NCBI GenBank assembly: GCA_019359245.1
Contig: JAHHHR010000017.1
Location: 1 to 64,000 of the forward strand
Direction: 5' to 3'
Length of the DNA stretch: 64,000 bases
DNA from: Nostoc desertorum CM1-VF14
Lineage (GTDB): Bacteria; Cyanobacteriota; Cyanobacteriia; Cyanobacteriales; Nostocaceae
Below, one piece after another: positions 1 through 8,350 of the stretch. Numbering within the stretch: position 1 is the stretch's first letter; the number at the start of each line of letters is the position of its first letter. The translations under genes were made by a program, and so were the position numbers. The notes beneath the pieces are model-generated. The model did no database searches, was not told the origin of the DNA, and saw only the letters and a program-made list of their open reading frames with translations.

Positions 1-98
1 AGCTTGATAATGGCTATTTTGTACTTACTTTGTTTACCATCATACATTTCAATTGATGATGTATCAAAAAATGTCTTATATCAAGCGATGTGAATTGA

Positions 99-1154
99 TT
101 TTTTATTGTTTGTGAGAAATTTGCGATAAACCCTACAGATGGTAAACAGAGTCAGCTAATTACACCTTTTGATATCCCTTTAACCTGGTTTCATGCCAAG
201 CTTTGTGTTCAAATCGCTGATGCTAACCATCATGAAATGAGTATCCATCTTTGCCGAACTCACTTTGTTATGGAACCCTTTGCTATTGTCACAGCCCGTC
301 AACTAGCTGAGAACCATCCCCTCAACTTACTACTAAAACCCCACTTCCGTTTCATGTTGGCTAATAATGACTTAGGTCGTAAGCGCCTAGTTAATAGAGG
401 TGGTCCTGTTGACGAATTGCTAGCTGGAACTCTGCAAGAGTCATTACGAATTGTCGTCAATGCCTATGAAGAATGGAGCTTAGATCAGTTTTCTTTACCT
501 ACTGAACTAAAAAATCGGGGTGTGGATGATCCAAATAAGTTACCTCACTATCCCTATCGAGACGATGGTTTGCTATTGTGGAACGCAATTAAAAAGTTTG
601 TGTCTGAATACTTGAAGCTATACTACAAAACTCCTCAAGACTTAACAGCAGACTTTGAATTACAAGCTTGGGCGCAGGAATTAGTTTCCCAATCAGGCGG
701 ACGAGTCAAGGGTGTTCCTAATAGCATCGAAACATTAGATCAATTAGTTGACATTACTACTGCGGTTATCTTCACCTGTGGGCCGCAGCACGCTGCTGTT
801 AACTATCCGCAATATGAATATATGACTTTTATGCCCAATATGCCCCTTGCTGCTTACAAACAAATGACAGCAGAAGGCACTATTTCTGACCGCAAAAGCC
901 TATTATCATGTCTACCACCGTCGAAGCAAACTGCTGACCAATTGTCGATTTTATTCATTCTGTCAGCCTACCGTTATGACAGACTAGGCTACTATGACAA
1001 TAAGTTTGTAGACCCAGAGGCTCAGGATATTTTAGTTACATTTCAGCAGGAGTTGAACGAAGTAGAGCGTAAAATTGAGTTGAACAACAAGAGTCGTTTA
1101 ATAAATTACAACTATCTGAAACCAAGGCTTGTTACCAATAGCATCAGCGTATAA
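99..1154 (+). pseudogene. Lipoxygenase, C-terminal part only
   Basis: Lipoxygenases insert O2 into polyunsaturated fatty acids using a non-haem iron (or manganese). The reading frame is open from 99, just after a stop at 96-98. Its clear family similarity begins around 159, with an ITPFDIPLTW segment and the VQIADANHHEM block. An ATG lies at 237. Counted from that ATG, metal ligands are visible as H4 and H9 in the HLCRTH motif, H185 and N189 in QHAAVN, and the C-terminal carboxylate. The last residue is Val, where most lipoxygenases have Ile; fungal manganese lipoxygenases also end in Val. Only about 340 residues remain, whereas the catalytic domain normally exceeds 500, and the 95 bases upstream encode nothing lipoxygenase-like in any frame. 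I read this as a 5'-truncated gene. A frameshift with the rest further upstream, outside the window, is possible. Confidence 0.8.
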
Positions 1155-1208
1155 CTGAATAGTATTTCATTTAACAGAATTCGGGAAGTCCCTACTCTCG
1201 ACTCTTAG

Positions 1209-1382
1209 CTCGACTTTATCCAAAATTAAGAGCTTGGTTCTCTTAATACGGCAAAACCCTAGCTTTTTGGCAAAAACTTTTTCCATGTCACTGATTATCA
1301 GTGAGAACTAAAAAGTAAAAGTACTGCCTTACAAAGCTTTCTGTGTCAGCTTGAGTATTGCCAGAAAATCGATAAAGTCGAG
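1209..1382. repeat. 174-bp segment bounded by a perfect 12-bp inverted repeat
   Basis: CTCGACTTTATC at 1209-1220 is repeated in inverse as GATAAAGTCGAG at 1371-1382, in the spacer between the convergent lipoxygenase remnant and galU-like gene. No coding capacity is seen inside. It could be a decayed miniature element or simply a chance inverted repeat. No target duplication was identified. Confidence 0.35.
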
Positions 1383-1407
1383 TTTAGTAGTCTTTTTATT
1401 TAACTAA

Positions 1408-2295
1408 TTAGGAATTTCTAAAATCAATCATTGTCTGACGATAAGCATCTGGTAATCCTGTATCAAAACACTTACCTTTAACAACATATCCTGTCATTCC
1501 CTCTTCCTGACGCAATTTATCAAGACAGGAAGTTAATTGAAATTCGCCTCGTTCTCGGAAATTTTGGTTGATATGTTCTGCTAGAAAGTCAAAAATTTTT
1601 GGCGTAAGTAAATATAACCCAAATATACATAAAAACTCATTTTCTGCCATTCCCTCTACACGTAAATGCTGTTGGGCATACTCAATAGTAGGTTTTTCAT
1701 AAAGTTGTGTAACTTCCAGTACCGAATTTACCTCTTGCCAAACTCCTGTTACACACCCGGCTGTATGAAGAATTTCTGCTGGCTTTGTAGTTAAGCTAAC
1801 AACACTTTGATTAGCTTGTGTATAAACATCTAAAAGTTGACTAGCACAAGATTTTTCAATGTCAGATGTATAAATGTGGTCGCCCAACATGAGCAAAAAC
1901 GGCTCATCTTGCACCCAATCCTTGGCACAAAATACCGCATGACCATAGCCTAATTGCTCCTCTTGCAATAATATGGTAATTCTACTACCTAAATCTTCGA
2001 GATATCGGCTATATTCTTGATTTTGCGGTGAGAGTTTATCAAAAAACTCTTTTTTAAGTGGATTTTTTAATAACTTTTCAAATATTTCTCTATCATCCGG
2101 CTGCGCCACAATCCCAACTTCTGTAATTCCAGCACTTATTGCCTCTTCAATAATTGCGAGAATGACAGGTTTTGCCCTACCATCTCGATCAATGATCGGG
2201 AAAAGTTCTTTTTTTACAACTTTGGTAGCTGGAAACAAACGGGTGCCGAAACCAGCGACTGGAATCACAGCTTTTCTAACTTTATTTTTTTGCAT
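1408..2295 (-). CDS. galU: UTP-glucose-1-phosphate uridylyltransferase (GalU-type nucleotidyltransferase)
   Basis: Makes UDP-glucose from UTP and glucose-1-phosphate in the cytoplasm, supplying glycan and glycolipid synthesis. The N-terminus carries the nucleotidyltransferase signature GFGTRLFPATK at residues 15-25, followed by KKELFPIID. A GDHIYTSD segment sits where the family has its metal-binding Asp. At 295 residues it matches bacterial GalU in length. A GAGGAG ribosome-binding site lies about 8 bases before the ATG, which supports this start. It lies 67 bases downstream of hemW on the same strand and may be co-transcribed with it. The family also contains enzymes for other sugars, so the substrate is inferred. 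Confidence 0.85.
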   Translation of the reverse strand: MQKNKVRKAVIPVAGFGTRLFPATKVVKKELFPIIDRDGRAKPVILAIIEEAISAGITEVGIVAQPDDREIFEKLLKNPLKKEFFDKLSPQNQEYSRYLEDLGSRITILLQEEQLGYGHAVFCAKDWVQDEPFLLMLGDHIYTSDIEKSCASQLLDVYTQANQSVVSLTTKPAEILHTAGCVTGVWQEVNSVLEVTQLYEKPTIEYAQQHLRVEGMAENEFLCIFGLYLLTPKIFDFLAEHINQNFRERGEFQLTSCLDKLRQEEGMTGYVVKGKCFDTGLPDAYRQTMIDFRNS

Positions 2296-2362
2296 AAATC
2301 GTTACTCCTCATCAGCTTTAAACCTCCCCTTCTCTCTGCGTCCTTTGCGCCTCTGCGATTCG

Positions 2363-3544
2363 TTACCCCAACTTTTCAAACAAATCCGCCAAAATTACAT
2401 TAGAAAATAAAAACCCTTGGGGATCAATCAAATGCAACCTTCCTTCTACAACTTCCACCCAACCTTTCTCAAAATATCCTTGCAAACACTGGCAAATTTC
2501 TTCAACCTTCTCTTCCCCAAACCCCTGTACTAACGCCACTAAACTTAAACCCTCCGCCAAACGCAACCCCAGCATTAACGTTTCTAACAATACTTCGTTT
2601 AGGGGAGTCACATCACAATCAATCACACCGCCAGCTTGCACCCACTGGTAATACTCCCTAGTCTTGCGCGGACGAGTGAAGCGCTTCCCGTTAACATAAC
2701 TCGCCGCACCCATACCAAAGCCATAATAAGGGCGGTTTTCCCAATAGACTCGATTATGGCGACACTGATGGCCAGGTTGAGCATAATTGGAAATTTCATA
2801 ATGCTCATAACCTTCACCAGTCAAAACTTGCTGCCCCATCTGGTACATTTTGACTGTAGCTTCATCCGTAGGCAAAGGAGTATCGCCAGGTTTGTAATAA
2901 CGACCAAAGGCAGTACCTGGTTCGATGGTAAGATCATAGATAGAAATGTGAGTGGGTACAAGCTCCACTGCTTTTTCTAAGGAATCCTGCCATTGATCCA
3001 AAGACTGATGCGGCAATCCGGAAATTAAGTCTAAGCTAAATTCGGGAATCTCGACTTGGTGGATTAGTTCCACAGCTGCAAAAATATCTTCAACTGAGTG
3101 CGATCGCCCCGCGCTTTGCAATAATTCTGATTGGAAGGCTTGTACACCTAAACTTACTCGGTTCACGCCGACACTGCGATAGCCTGCTATATGTGGTAAA
3201 TCAAAGGTAGCTGGGTCAATTTCCATAGAAATTTCTGCCCCAGAGGCAATACCAAAATGCTTCTCTAACTCTGTTACTATCCGTTGTAGTTGCTCTATTG
3301 ATAGCAGCGAAGGAGTACCGCCACCAAAGAAAATTGTCTTCAGAGGTTGGCCAAATGCTGGTGTAATGGCAATTTCTTGACATAGTACCTCAACATATTG
3401 GGAGATAGTACCAGATGTTTCGCCCCGCAAGCGATCGCCCACAACAGATACCGGAAAATCACAATAAAAACACCGCCGTCTGCAAAAGGGAATATGCACA
3501 TAAGCAGAACTCGCAATTCCAGAAATACTAAATTTTTGGCTCAT
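2363..3544 (-). CDS. hemW: HemW-like radical SAM protein (coproporphyrinogen III oxidase-like, haem chaperone family)
   Basis: Radical SAM protein of the HemN/HemW family. The [4Fe-4S] cysteine motif CxxxCxxC is at residues 21, 25 and 28, in HIPFCRRRCFYCDF, followed by the FFGGGTPS glycine-rich SAM-binding segment. At 393 residues it fits HemW (about 380-400) better than true HemN (about 450), and the CxxxCxxC motif lacks the extra fourth cysteine typical of HemN. HemW proteins are considered haem-binding chaperones rather than oxidases. The ATG at 3544 is the natural start, because the conserved YVHIPFC block begins 15 residues in. It reads toward the galU-like gene. Confidence 0.88.
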   Translation of the reverse strand: MSQKFSISGIASSAYVHIPFCRRRCFYCDFPVSVVGDRLRGETSGTISQYVEVLCQEIAITPAFGQPLKTIFFGGGTPSLLSIEQLQRIVTELEKHFGIASGAEISMEIDPATFDLPHIAGYRSVGVNRVSLGVQAFQSELLQSAGRSHSVEDIFAAVELIHQVEIPEFSLDLISGLPHQSLDQWQDSLEKAVELVPTHISIYDLTIEPGTAFGRYYKPGDTPLPTDEATVKMYQMGQQVLTGEGYEHYEISNYAQPGHQCRHNRVYWENRPYYGFGMGAASYVNGKRFTRPRKTREYYQWVQAGGVIDCDVTPLNEVLLETLMLGLRLAEGLSLVALVQGFGEEKVEEICQCLQGYFEKGWVEVVEGRLHLIDPQGFLFSNVILADLFEKLG

Positions 3545-3794
3545 TTTGAGAAAGAATTAAGTTAACTCAACTGCGAATTAGAGACAGTGAAAATGAGTAG
3601 TTTATTTACAAGTTTTTGTCGTTTTACAACGAAACAATGAAAAATATTAAGATGAAAGCCTTTAGTTATAATAATTGCAGATATTGCCCTACTAAACCCT
3701 TAGTGTAAGTCAATATTGATGAGTTTATCTTACCGATGAAATAAAAAATACTTAACTTTATCGGTGAACACAGTTGCAGGAAAACAAGACAACC

Positions 3795-4871
3795 ATGCTT
3801 GACGCCATTATTATTTTCTCATTTATCCTAGCAGCGTCGGGAATAGGGTTCTACAGCATCGAACTACTGCCCAATGGCACACTAGATCAGGTAACAAATC
3901 TTGAAGCTTTACGCTTGGTTGTTGCCGTCTTTGCCGCTATTATTGGTGGTGCGATCGGGCTGAGTTTCCAGACGACATATCGTCGCCTAGAATCACAAAT
4001 CAAAGAAATGCCTCTGGAAGTGATTTTAACTCGTGCGATCGGCTTAGTGATTGGGCTATTGCTAGCTAACTTGATGCTAGCACCACTATTTTTGCTACCG
4101 ATACCGGCGGACTTTGGGTTTATTAAGCCACTGGTGGCAGTTGTCGGTAGTATTATCCTCTCCGTCACTGGCATGAATTTGGCAGACACCCACGGGCGAG
4201 GCTTATTGCGGTTCATTAATCCCAACACCGTCGAATCGATGGTAGTGGAAGGAACGCTAAAACCAGCGAATACCAAAGTTTTAGACACCAGTTGCATTAT
4301 CGATGGTCGCATTGAAGCGTTACTAGAAACAGGGTTTTTAGAAGGTCAAATTCTTGTACCGCAGTTTGTCTTGCAAGAACTCCAACAAGTAGCGGATGCT
4401 AGCAAAGATCAAAAGCGGGTGCGGGGAAGACGAGGACTAGAAATTCTCAACCGCATTAAGGAAGATTATCCCGATCGCATTGTGATTAATACAATTGACT
4501 ACGAAGATATTCCCACAGTTGATGCTAAGTTGGTGCGCTTTGCCCAAGAAATTAACGGTACATTGCTAACCAACGACTACAACTTGTCTAAAGTCGCTAG
4601 CGTCCAGAAAGTACCTGTTTTAAATGTAAATGATTTAGTGAACGCCGTCCGTCCCAGTTATTTACCAGGCGACAACCTTGATTTGAAAATTCTCAAGGAA
4701 GGCAAAGAACCCAGTCAAGGCATTGGCTACCTAGATGACGGCACAATGGTAGTCGTTGAAGAAGGCAGCAATTATGTAGGTGGTGAATTGCGAGTAGTAG
4801 TCACCAGTGCTTTGCAAACCACCGCAGGAAGAATGATTTTTGCCAAACCCCAAGCTTCAGCATTAGCGTGA
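3795..4871 (+). CDS. Membrane-anchored PIN/TRAM domain protein (YacL-like)
   Basis: The N-terminal 120 or so residues form about four hydrophobic membrane segments. They are followed by a PIN nuclease-fold domain (LDTSCIIDGR, then acidic residues in QELQQVAD and TNDYNLSK) and a C-terminal TRAM domain (the GIGYLDDGTMVVVEEG region) that probably binds RNA. The order is typical of the YacL-type PIN/TRAM proteins common in Gram-positives and cyanobacteria. Their substrate is unknown; RNA processing is a reasonable inference. I chose the ATG at 3795. An in-frame TTG at 3774 would add seven residues but breaks the hydrophobic start. A strong hairpin follows the stop. Confidence 0.85.
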   Translation: MLDAIIIFSFILAASGIGFYSIELLPNGTLDQVTNLEALRLVVAVFAAIIGGAIGLSFQTTYRRLESQIKEMPLEVILTRAIGLVIGLLLANLMLAPLFLLPIPADFGFIKPLVAVVGSIILSVTGMNLADTHGRGLLRFINPNTVESMVVEGTLKPANTKVLDTSCIIDGRIEALLETGFLEGQILVPQFVLQELQQVADASKDQKRVRGRRGLEILNRIKEDYPDRIVINTIDYEDIPTVDAKLVRFAQEINGTLLTNDYNLSKVASVQKVPVLNVNDLVNAVRPSYLPGDNLDLKILKEGKEPSQGIGYLDDGTMVVVEEGSNYVGGELRVVVTSALQTTAGRMIFAKPQASALA

Positions 4872-4904
4872 AACAATGGGATGTTTAATTAGAGTCCACT
4901 TACT

Positions 4905-4931
4905 AATCGGTGCAGGTTGACTGCACCGATT
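4905..4931. terminator. 11-bp perfect hairpin between convergent genes
   Basis: AATCGGTGCAG, a five-base loop GTTGA, then CTGCACCGATT form a perfect 11-bp stem. It lies 33 bases after the PIN/TRAM stop and only two bases past the stop of the converging Rpn gene. The AT-rich flanks fit a bidirectional intrinsic terminator. Confidence 0.75.
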
Positions 4932-4933
4932 AT

Positions 4934-5728
4934 TTATTGATTAGACTCACCAGACTCACTTACCTGCAAATACTGTAACTGTTCAATTGATAACCCTGTG
5001 ACTCTGCCAATCTGTTCTAATGGCATACCAGTATTAAATAGATTTCTTGCGACTTCAAGTAAAGCTTCAGCCTTGCCTTCAACCTTGCCTTCAGCCTTGC
5101 CTTCGTCTAAAATATCTTGATAAATCACTGACTCGCGCATAATATCTGACCTCAAAACTCGTCTGATAACCTCTTTCTCTAATACTAAACCAGCTAAAAT
5201 CGCTGTGGAAGCAGCAATATTACTTTGATTTCTTGATTCTGTCATACTATTAATTTCCCGTGCAACTTGGTTAAGCACGGCTTCTGGATCAATTGTACTA
5301 CTCAAAACTGCAAAGGGTAACAGTCCAGCCGTTCTCAGAAATATTTCAGTTGGTTGTTCCCAAAGCCTGATAACTGAAAATTCATGCCTTGTCCCAGCAA
5401 TTGTAAATGTATTTTGTTGCACCAAATCTGAATTTGTCTGTTTGAGATAAATTACGACTTGATGCATTGCTTTGCCTGGAAAGCGGCGATATACTCGCAA
5501 CCGATAGTCAATCATCCGAAAAGGAATTTCAGAATCAGGTTGGGTTTGAAATTCCAAATGTAAAATATTTTGCTCGGACTGTAGCAGAATTAGGGCATCA
5601 GCACGAATGGGTTCGAGAGATAATTCTTTTGGACTGAGTTCGGTTAATGTAATAGGTTCGCCTAATAACCAACTGGCAAAGTCGGTAGAGAAATTTTCAG
5701 CTAAGAATTTACAGATATTGTCAAACAT
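4934..5728 (-). CDS. Rpn-family recombination-promoting nuclease / putative transposase-like protein
   Basis: 264 residues of the large cyanobacterial Rpn/PD-(D/E)XK group. The core is RADALILLQ followed by ILHLEFQTQPD, which supplies the acidic and ExQ-type residues of the nuclease fold. It then runs through IDYRLRVYRRFPGK to a C-terminal helical tail. Near residues 210-222 there is a small low-complexity EGKAEGKVEGKAE segment encoded by short tandem repeats, common in this family. The C-terminus ends in an HTH-like MPLEQIGRVTGLSIEQL stretch. These proteins are multicopy in Nostoc genomes, and a related full copy lies at 61037-61828 and a fragment at 34700-34945. Function in cyanobacteria is not known. 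Confidence 0.75.
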   Translation of the reverse strand: MFDNICKFLAENFSTDFASWLLGEPITLTELSPKELSLEPIRADALILLQSEQNILHLEFQTQPDSEIPFRMIDYRLRVYRRFPGKAMHQVVIYLKQTNSDLVQQNTFTIAGTRHEFSVIRLWEQPTEIFLRTAGLLPFAVLSSTIDPEAVLNQVAREINSMTESRNQSNIAASTAILAGLVLEKEVIRRVLRSDIMRESVIYQDILDEGKAEGKVEGKAEALLEVARNLFNTGMPLEQIGRVTGLSIEQLQYLQVSESGESNQ

Positions 5729-5917
5729 TTTAAAATTTTACCAAATAGCTCACCCATTTGTATTTATCCGAAATTATTTAATCCAGATATATCTATAATT
5801 CTCATAAACATTTTTTAGTAAATTATCTAAGTCTTTAAAAAAAGCAATTGTTTTACTTGTAAACGTAATTTTAAATTAATTAAACTGGTGTTATGAGTTG
5901 TTAGCATTCTAAGTATT

Positions 5918-6420
5918 ATGAAGCGCATTTGTACTATGAGTAATATTTTTACAATAACTTTATTATCTGCTTTTGTATTTGCTGGTGCTACTACGTTATT
6001 ACTCGTGCAGACAGTTACAGCTAAACCAGTACAGGCAAGAAAGCAAGTAAATCAACCAATACAATACCATTTAATTCAAGAGTACGAATATACCCTGCAA
6101 ATAATAGCCTACTAGCAAGTCGCTTGATTACGATTGAACGTGTTCTTAAAAAGTCTAGCAAGATGCAAATAACAGAAGCGAAACTTACAACATACGAGGA
6201 ATTTGCAGCCAAAACAGGAGAGTACAAATCATCGATTTCTAACAACCGGATGGTGTGGATAGTGACTGGCTTTGTCCAAGGTGAGTTAAGAATGTCTAGA
6301 GGTAGAAGTGTCTGTACTGATAACGCTAAACTTGTGGAATTAACGGATGCAGAAACTGGTGATTCTTTTGGTAGAAGTATTTACTGTCCCCCAAACAACG
6401 TGATAAATTTTATGCCGTAA
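5918..6420 (+). pseudogene. Small secreted protein, apparently split by a frameshift
   Basis: An ATG at 5918 (or 5936) opens a frame with a good signal peptide (hydrophobic run to residue about 33, then TAKPVQA), but it stops at 6115. The neighbouring frame is open from 6025 to 6420 and has no convincing start of its own: the only candidate is TTG at 6124. It continues as a plausible secreted domain with two cysteines (RGRSVCTDNAK and RSIYCPPNN). Joining the frames between about 6045 and 6090, as if one base had been lost, gives a protein of about 165 residues. The family is not recognised. It could also be a sequencing error. Confidence 0.5.
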
Positions 6421-6517
6421 ATTTGACGTATAAATGGAGGAAAACTATAAAAAACATATCTTAAAGCGATCGCTTCATTATCTATAGTGATGGCAGTCTT
6501 GCCCGTCAGCAGTAAGT

Positions 6518-6904
6518 TTAATGCTCATAAATTTCTAACGGCAAATTATCTGGGTCTTTAAAGAAAGTAAATTTCTTACCTGTAATTTCATCAACTCTGA
6601 TATTTTCTACCTCTAACCCTTTTGATTTTAAATAAAAAACAGTTTGCTCAACATCATCAACTTTAAAAGCAAGATGTCTTAAACCACAAGCCTCTGGTTT
6701 ACTAGGTCGTTCTGGAGGATTTGGGAAAGAGAATAGTTCGATTTGAGTATTTTCTGTAACTTTTAAATCTAATTTATAAGAATTTCTTGCGGCGCGAAAA
6801 GTCTCTTGAATAATCGAAAATCCTAAAACTTCTACATAAAAATTTTTGGAGCGATCGTAGTCAGAACAAATAATAGCTACATGATGAATGCCTGTAGTTT
6901 TCAT
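6518..6904 (-). CDS. VOC-superfamily (glyoxalase/bleomycin-resistance fold) protein, YaeR-like
   Basis: 128-residue single vicinal-oxygen-chelate domain. Metal-ligand positions look intact: H8 in GIHHVAI, a Glu in TQIELFSF, a His in GLRHLAFKV and the Glu in LPLEIYEH at the extreme C-terminus. The length and the closing LPLEIYE motif resemble the YaeR/GloA2 group of small metalloenzymes, whose substrate is not settled. The ATG at 6904 starts directly at the first beta strand, so no extension is needed. It stands alone, on the strand opposite its neighbours. Confidence 0.8.
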   Translation of the reverse strand: MKTTGIHHVAIICSDYDRSKNFYVEVLGFSIIQETFRAARNSYKLDLKVTENTQIELFSFPNPPERPSKPEACGLRHLAFKVDDVEQTVFYLKSKGLEVENIRVDEITGKKFTFFKDPDNLPLEIYEH

Positions 6905-6985
6905 GTGTACTTCTCAAGCTAACAACCATTTACCTGTAGCACTTTTAGCAGATTTTTGCTAGTTTTTGCAAGATAAGGGCTTTAG

Positions 6986-7150
6986 CAAAGTGCTAATCTG
7001 GAAAATGCAGACCTTGATGCCATCAGCCTTAAAGACGCTGATTTATTTGGAGTAATATTTATCACTGTAGCTCAGATCATAACTACTACATTTTGGTATG
7101 AAGCAATATACAACGATGATTTTCCTAAGGAGATAGGGTTACTTCCATGA
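6986..7150 (+). pseudogene. Remnant of a pentapeptide-repeat protein (C-terminal end)
   Basis: After an in-frame stop at 6983-6985, an open frame reads ANLENADLDAISLKDADL, two or more A(D/N)LxxA pentapeptides. It then gives a QIITTTFWYEAIYNDDFP segment that resembles the capping tail of cyanobacterial pentapeptide proteins, and ends at TGA 7148-7150. There is no start codon and only about 54 codons survive. Its TGA overlaps the ATG of the DUF433 gene (ATGA), so the remnant may still supply translational context to it. Confidence 0.6.
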
Positions 7151-7389
7151 AATTAGATCGCATCACCAGCAATCCCAATCGCATGAATGGACAGCCCTCT
7201 ATTCGTAATCTTCGCCTTACCGTTCGTCGGGTGATTGAGTTATTAGCTACCTACCCTAATCGAGAAGAACTGCGCCAGGAGTTTCCCGAATTAGAAGATG
7301 AAGATATTCAGCAAGCCTTAATTTTTGCATCGTCCTACTTGGACGATCGCATCATTGAACTACCTAACCGCTATGAAACTGTTGCTTGA
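7147..7389 (+). CDS. DUF433 protein, probable antitoxin
   Basis: 80 residues with the DUF433 pattern: RITSNPNRMNGQPSIRNLRL, then RVIELLATYP and EDIQQALIFAS, a small winged HTH-like fold. DUF433 proteins pair with DUF5615 PIN-like proteins as type II toxin-antitoxin modules, and exactly such a gene follows with a 17-base overlap. A ribosome-binding site AAGGAG lies at 7127-7132, about 14 bases before the ATG. It should act as the DNA-binding, toxin-neutralising partner and autoregulator. That role comes from the family and was not shown here. Confidence 0.85.
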   Translation: MKLDRITSNPNRMNGQPSIRNLRLTVRRVIELLATYPNREELRQEFPELEDEDIQQALIFASSYLDDRIIELPNRYETVA

Positions 7390-7747
7390 TCAGGGATTAC
7401 CACTCTCTGCGGCAGCATTGCTACGTGATGCAGGTATCGACACTATCCATGTGGGTGAAATTGGGATGTCTGAAGCTGAAGATGCAGAAATCATCCAGAG
7501 AGCTAGAGAAGAGAAACGTGTTGTTGCTACACTCGATGCAGATTTTCATACATTGCTGGCGCTAACGCAAGCAACTACTCCTTCAGTCATTCGTATTCGT
7601 ATTGAAAGGTTACGTTCTCAAGCATTAGCAAATTTGTTGCTGACGGTAATCGCTGAGTGTGAAGAGGATTTGGAACAAGGAGCAGCCGTTACAGTTGAGC
7701 CAAGTCGTATTCGTATCCGTCGTTTACCATTGTTGCCTGATGTCTAA
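7373..7747 (+). CDS. DUF5615 PIN-like toxin
   Basis: 124 residues starting MKLLLDQGLP, the usual first strand of DUF5615 proteins with the first acidic residue of the PIN-like site (D6). The second acidic cluster is VVATLDADFHTL, followed by PSVIRIRIERL. The ATG at 7373 overlaps the antitoxin gene by 17 bases, the classic arrangement for coupled translation. An earlier in-frame ATG at 7325 would add 16 residues inside the antitoxin gene and is less likely. The product is presumed to be an RNase toxin held inactive by the DUF433 partner. Confidence 0.85.
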   Translation: MKLLLDQGLPLSAAALLRDAGIDTIHVGEIGMSEAEDAEIIQRAREEKRVVATLDADFHTLLALTQATTPSVIRIRIERLRSQALANLLLTVIAECEEDLEQGAAVTVEPSRIRIRRLPLLPDV

Positions 7748-7858
7748 CCTTTCGCATATTTAACTAAAATTTATATTTAATCAGCAAAAAGGCTTATTGC
7801 TTTCTCAAAACTTCATATTCAATAAGCGAAAAGGCATATTGCTTACTCAAAATGGCAT

Positions 7859-8044
7859 TTTACTTTCTCAAACCCCAGTTTGCTTTCTCATTTCGGTGTT
7901 TTCCGCAAGCAAAAGAAGCTTTTACTTTCTCAAACCCCAGTTTGCTTTCTCATTTTGGTGTTTTCCGCAAGTCAAAAGAGCTTTTACTTTCTCAAACCCC
8001 AGTTTGCTTTCTCATTTTGGTGTTTTCCGCATTCATTTTGGTAT
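7859..8044. repeat. 62-bp tandem repeat, three copies
   Basis: Units start at 7859, 7921 and 7983, each containing TTTACTTTCTCAAACCCCAG, TTTGCTTTCTCATTT and GGTGTTTTCCGCAAG. Degenerate half-units (GGCATATTGCTTACTC) precede it from about 7790. Open frames exist across it in all three phases because the unit lacks stops, but their start codons are weak and a coding role is unlikely. The same building blocks form a second array at 57127-57350. Confidence 0.85.
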
Positions 8045-8350
8045 ATCGTTAAGCCGTTAGCTTGCAAGCTTCACTCAGCAATAATCTTTCAAGAGTTTAC
8101 TAATGTCTCTGCTGGCTCATTGGTTAGATATTAAGTTCACCAAGGTTTTGAAGCAATGAAGCAAACATTGAAAAACAAAGTTGAACATATTAATCAAACC
8201 ACGACTACTCAATTGAATATCAAGACTAGCAAAAATACTGTAAATATACGTAATTTTCTTTATAATTACTGAATAAAGTGTACAATTATACGAAACTAAT
8301 TTACTTAAGCTGAACCAACAATTTAGATTGCTTCTTACAGATTGCTATAT
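8045..8350. other. Non-coding leader before the NACHT gene
   Basis: AT-rich spacer. A TATAAT at 8261-8266 could be a -10 box, without a good -35. A 38-codon frame (ATG 8156 to stop 8272) has no recognisable content. No terminator or RNA gene is seen. Confidence 0.4.

Noticed and set aside
7859..8044. CRISPR array
   Set aside because: Units are contiguous with no unique spacers, unit length is 62 bp and no cas genes are nearby.
7797..8134. Three overlapping open frames in the 62-bp array
   Set aside because: All three phases are open simply because the repeat unit has no stops; the starts are weak and the peptides are only repeat translations.
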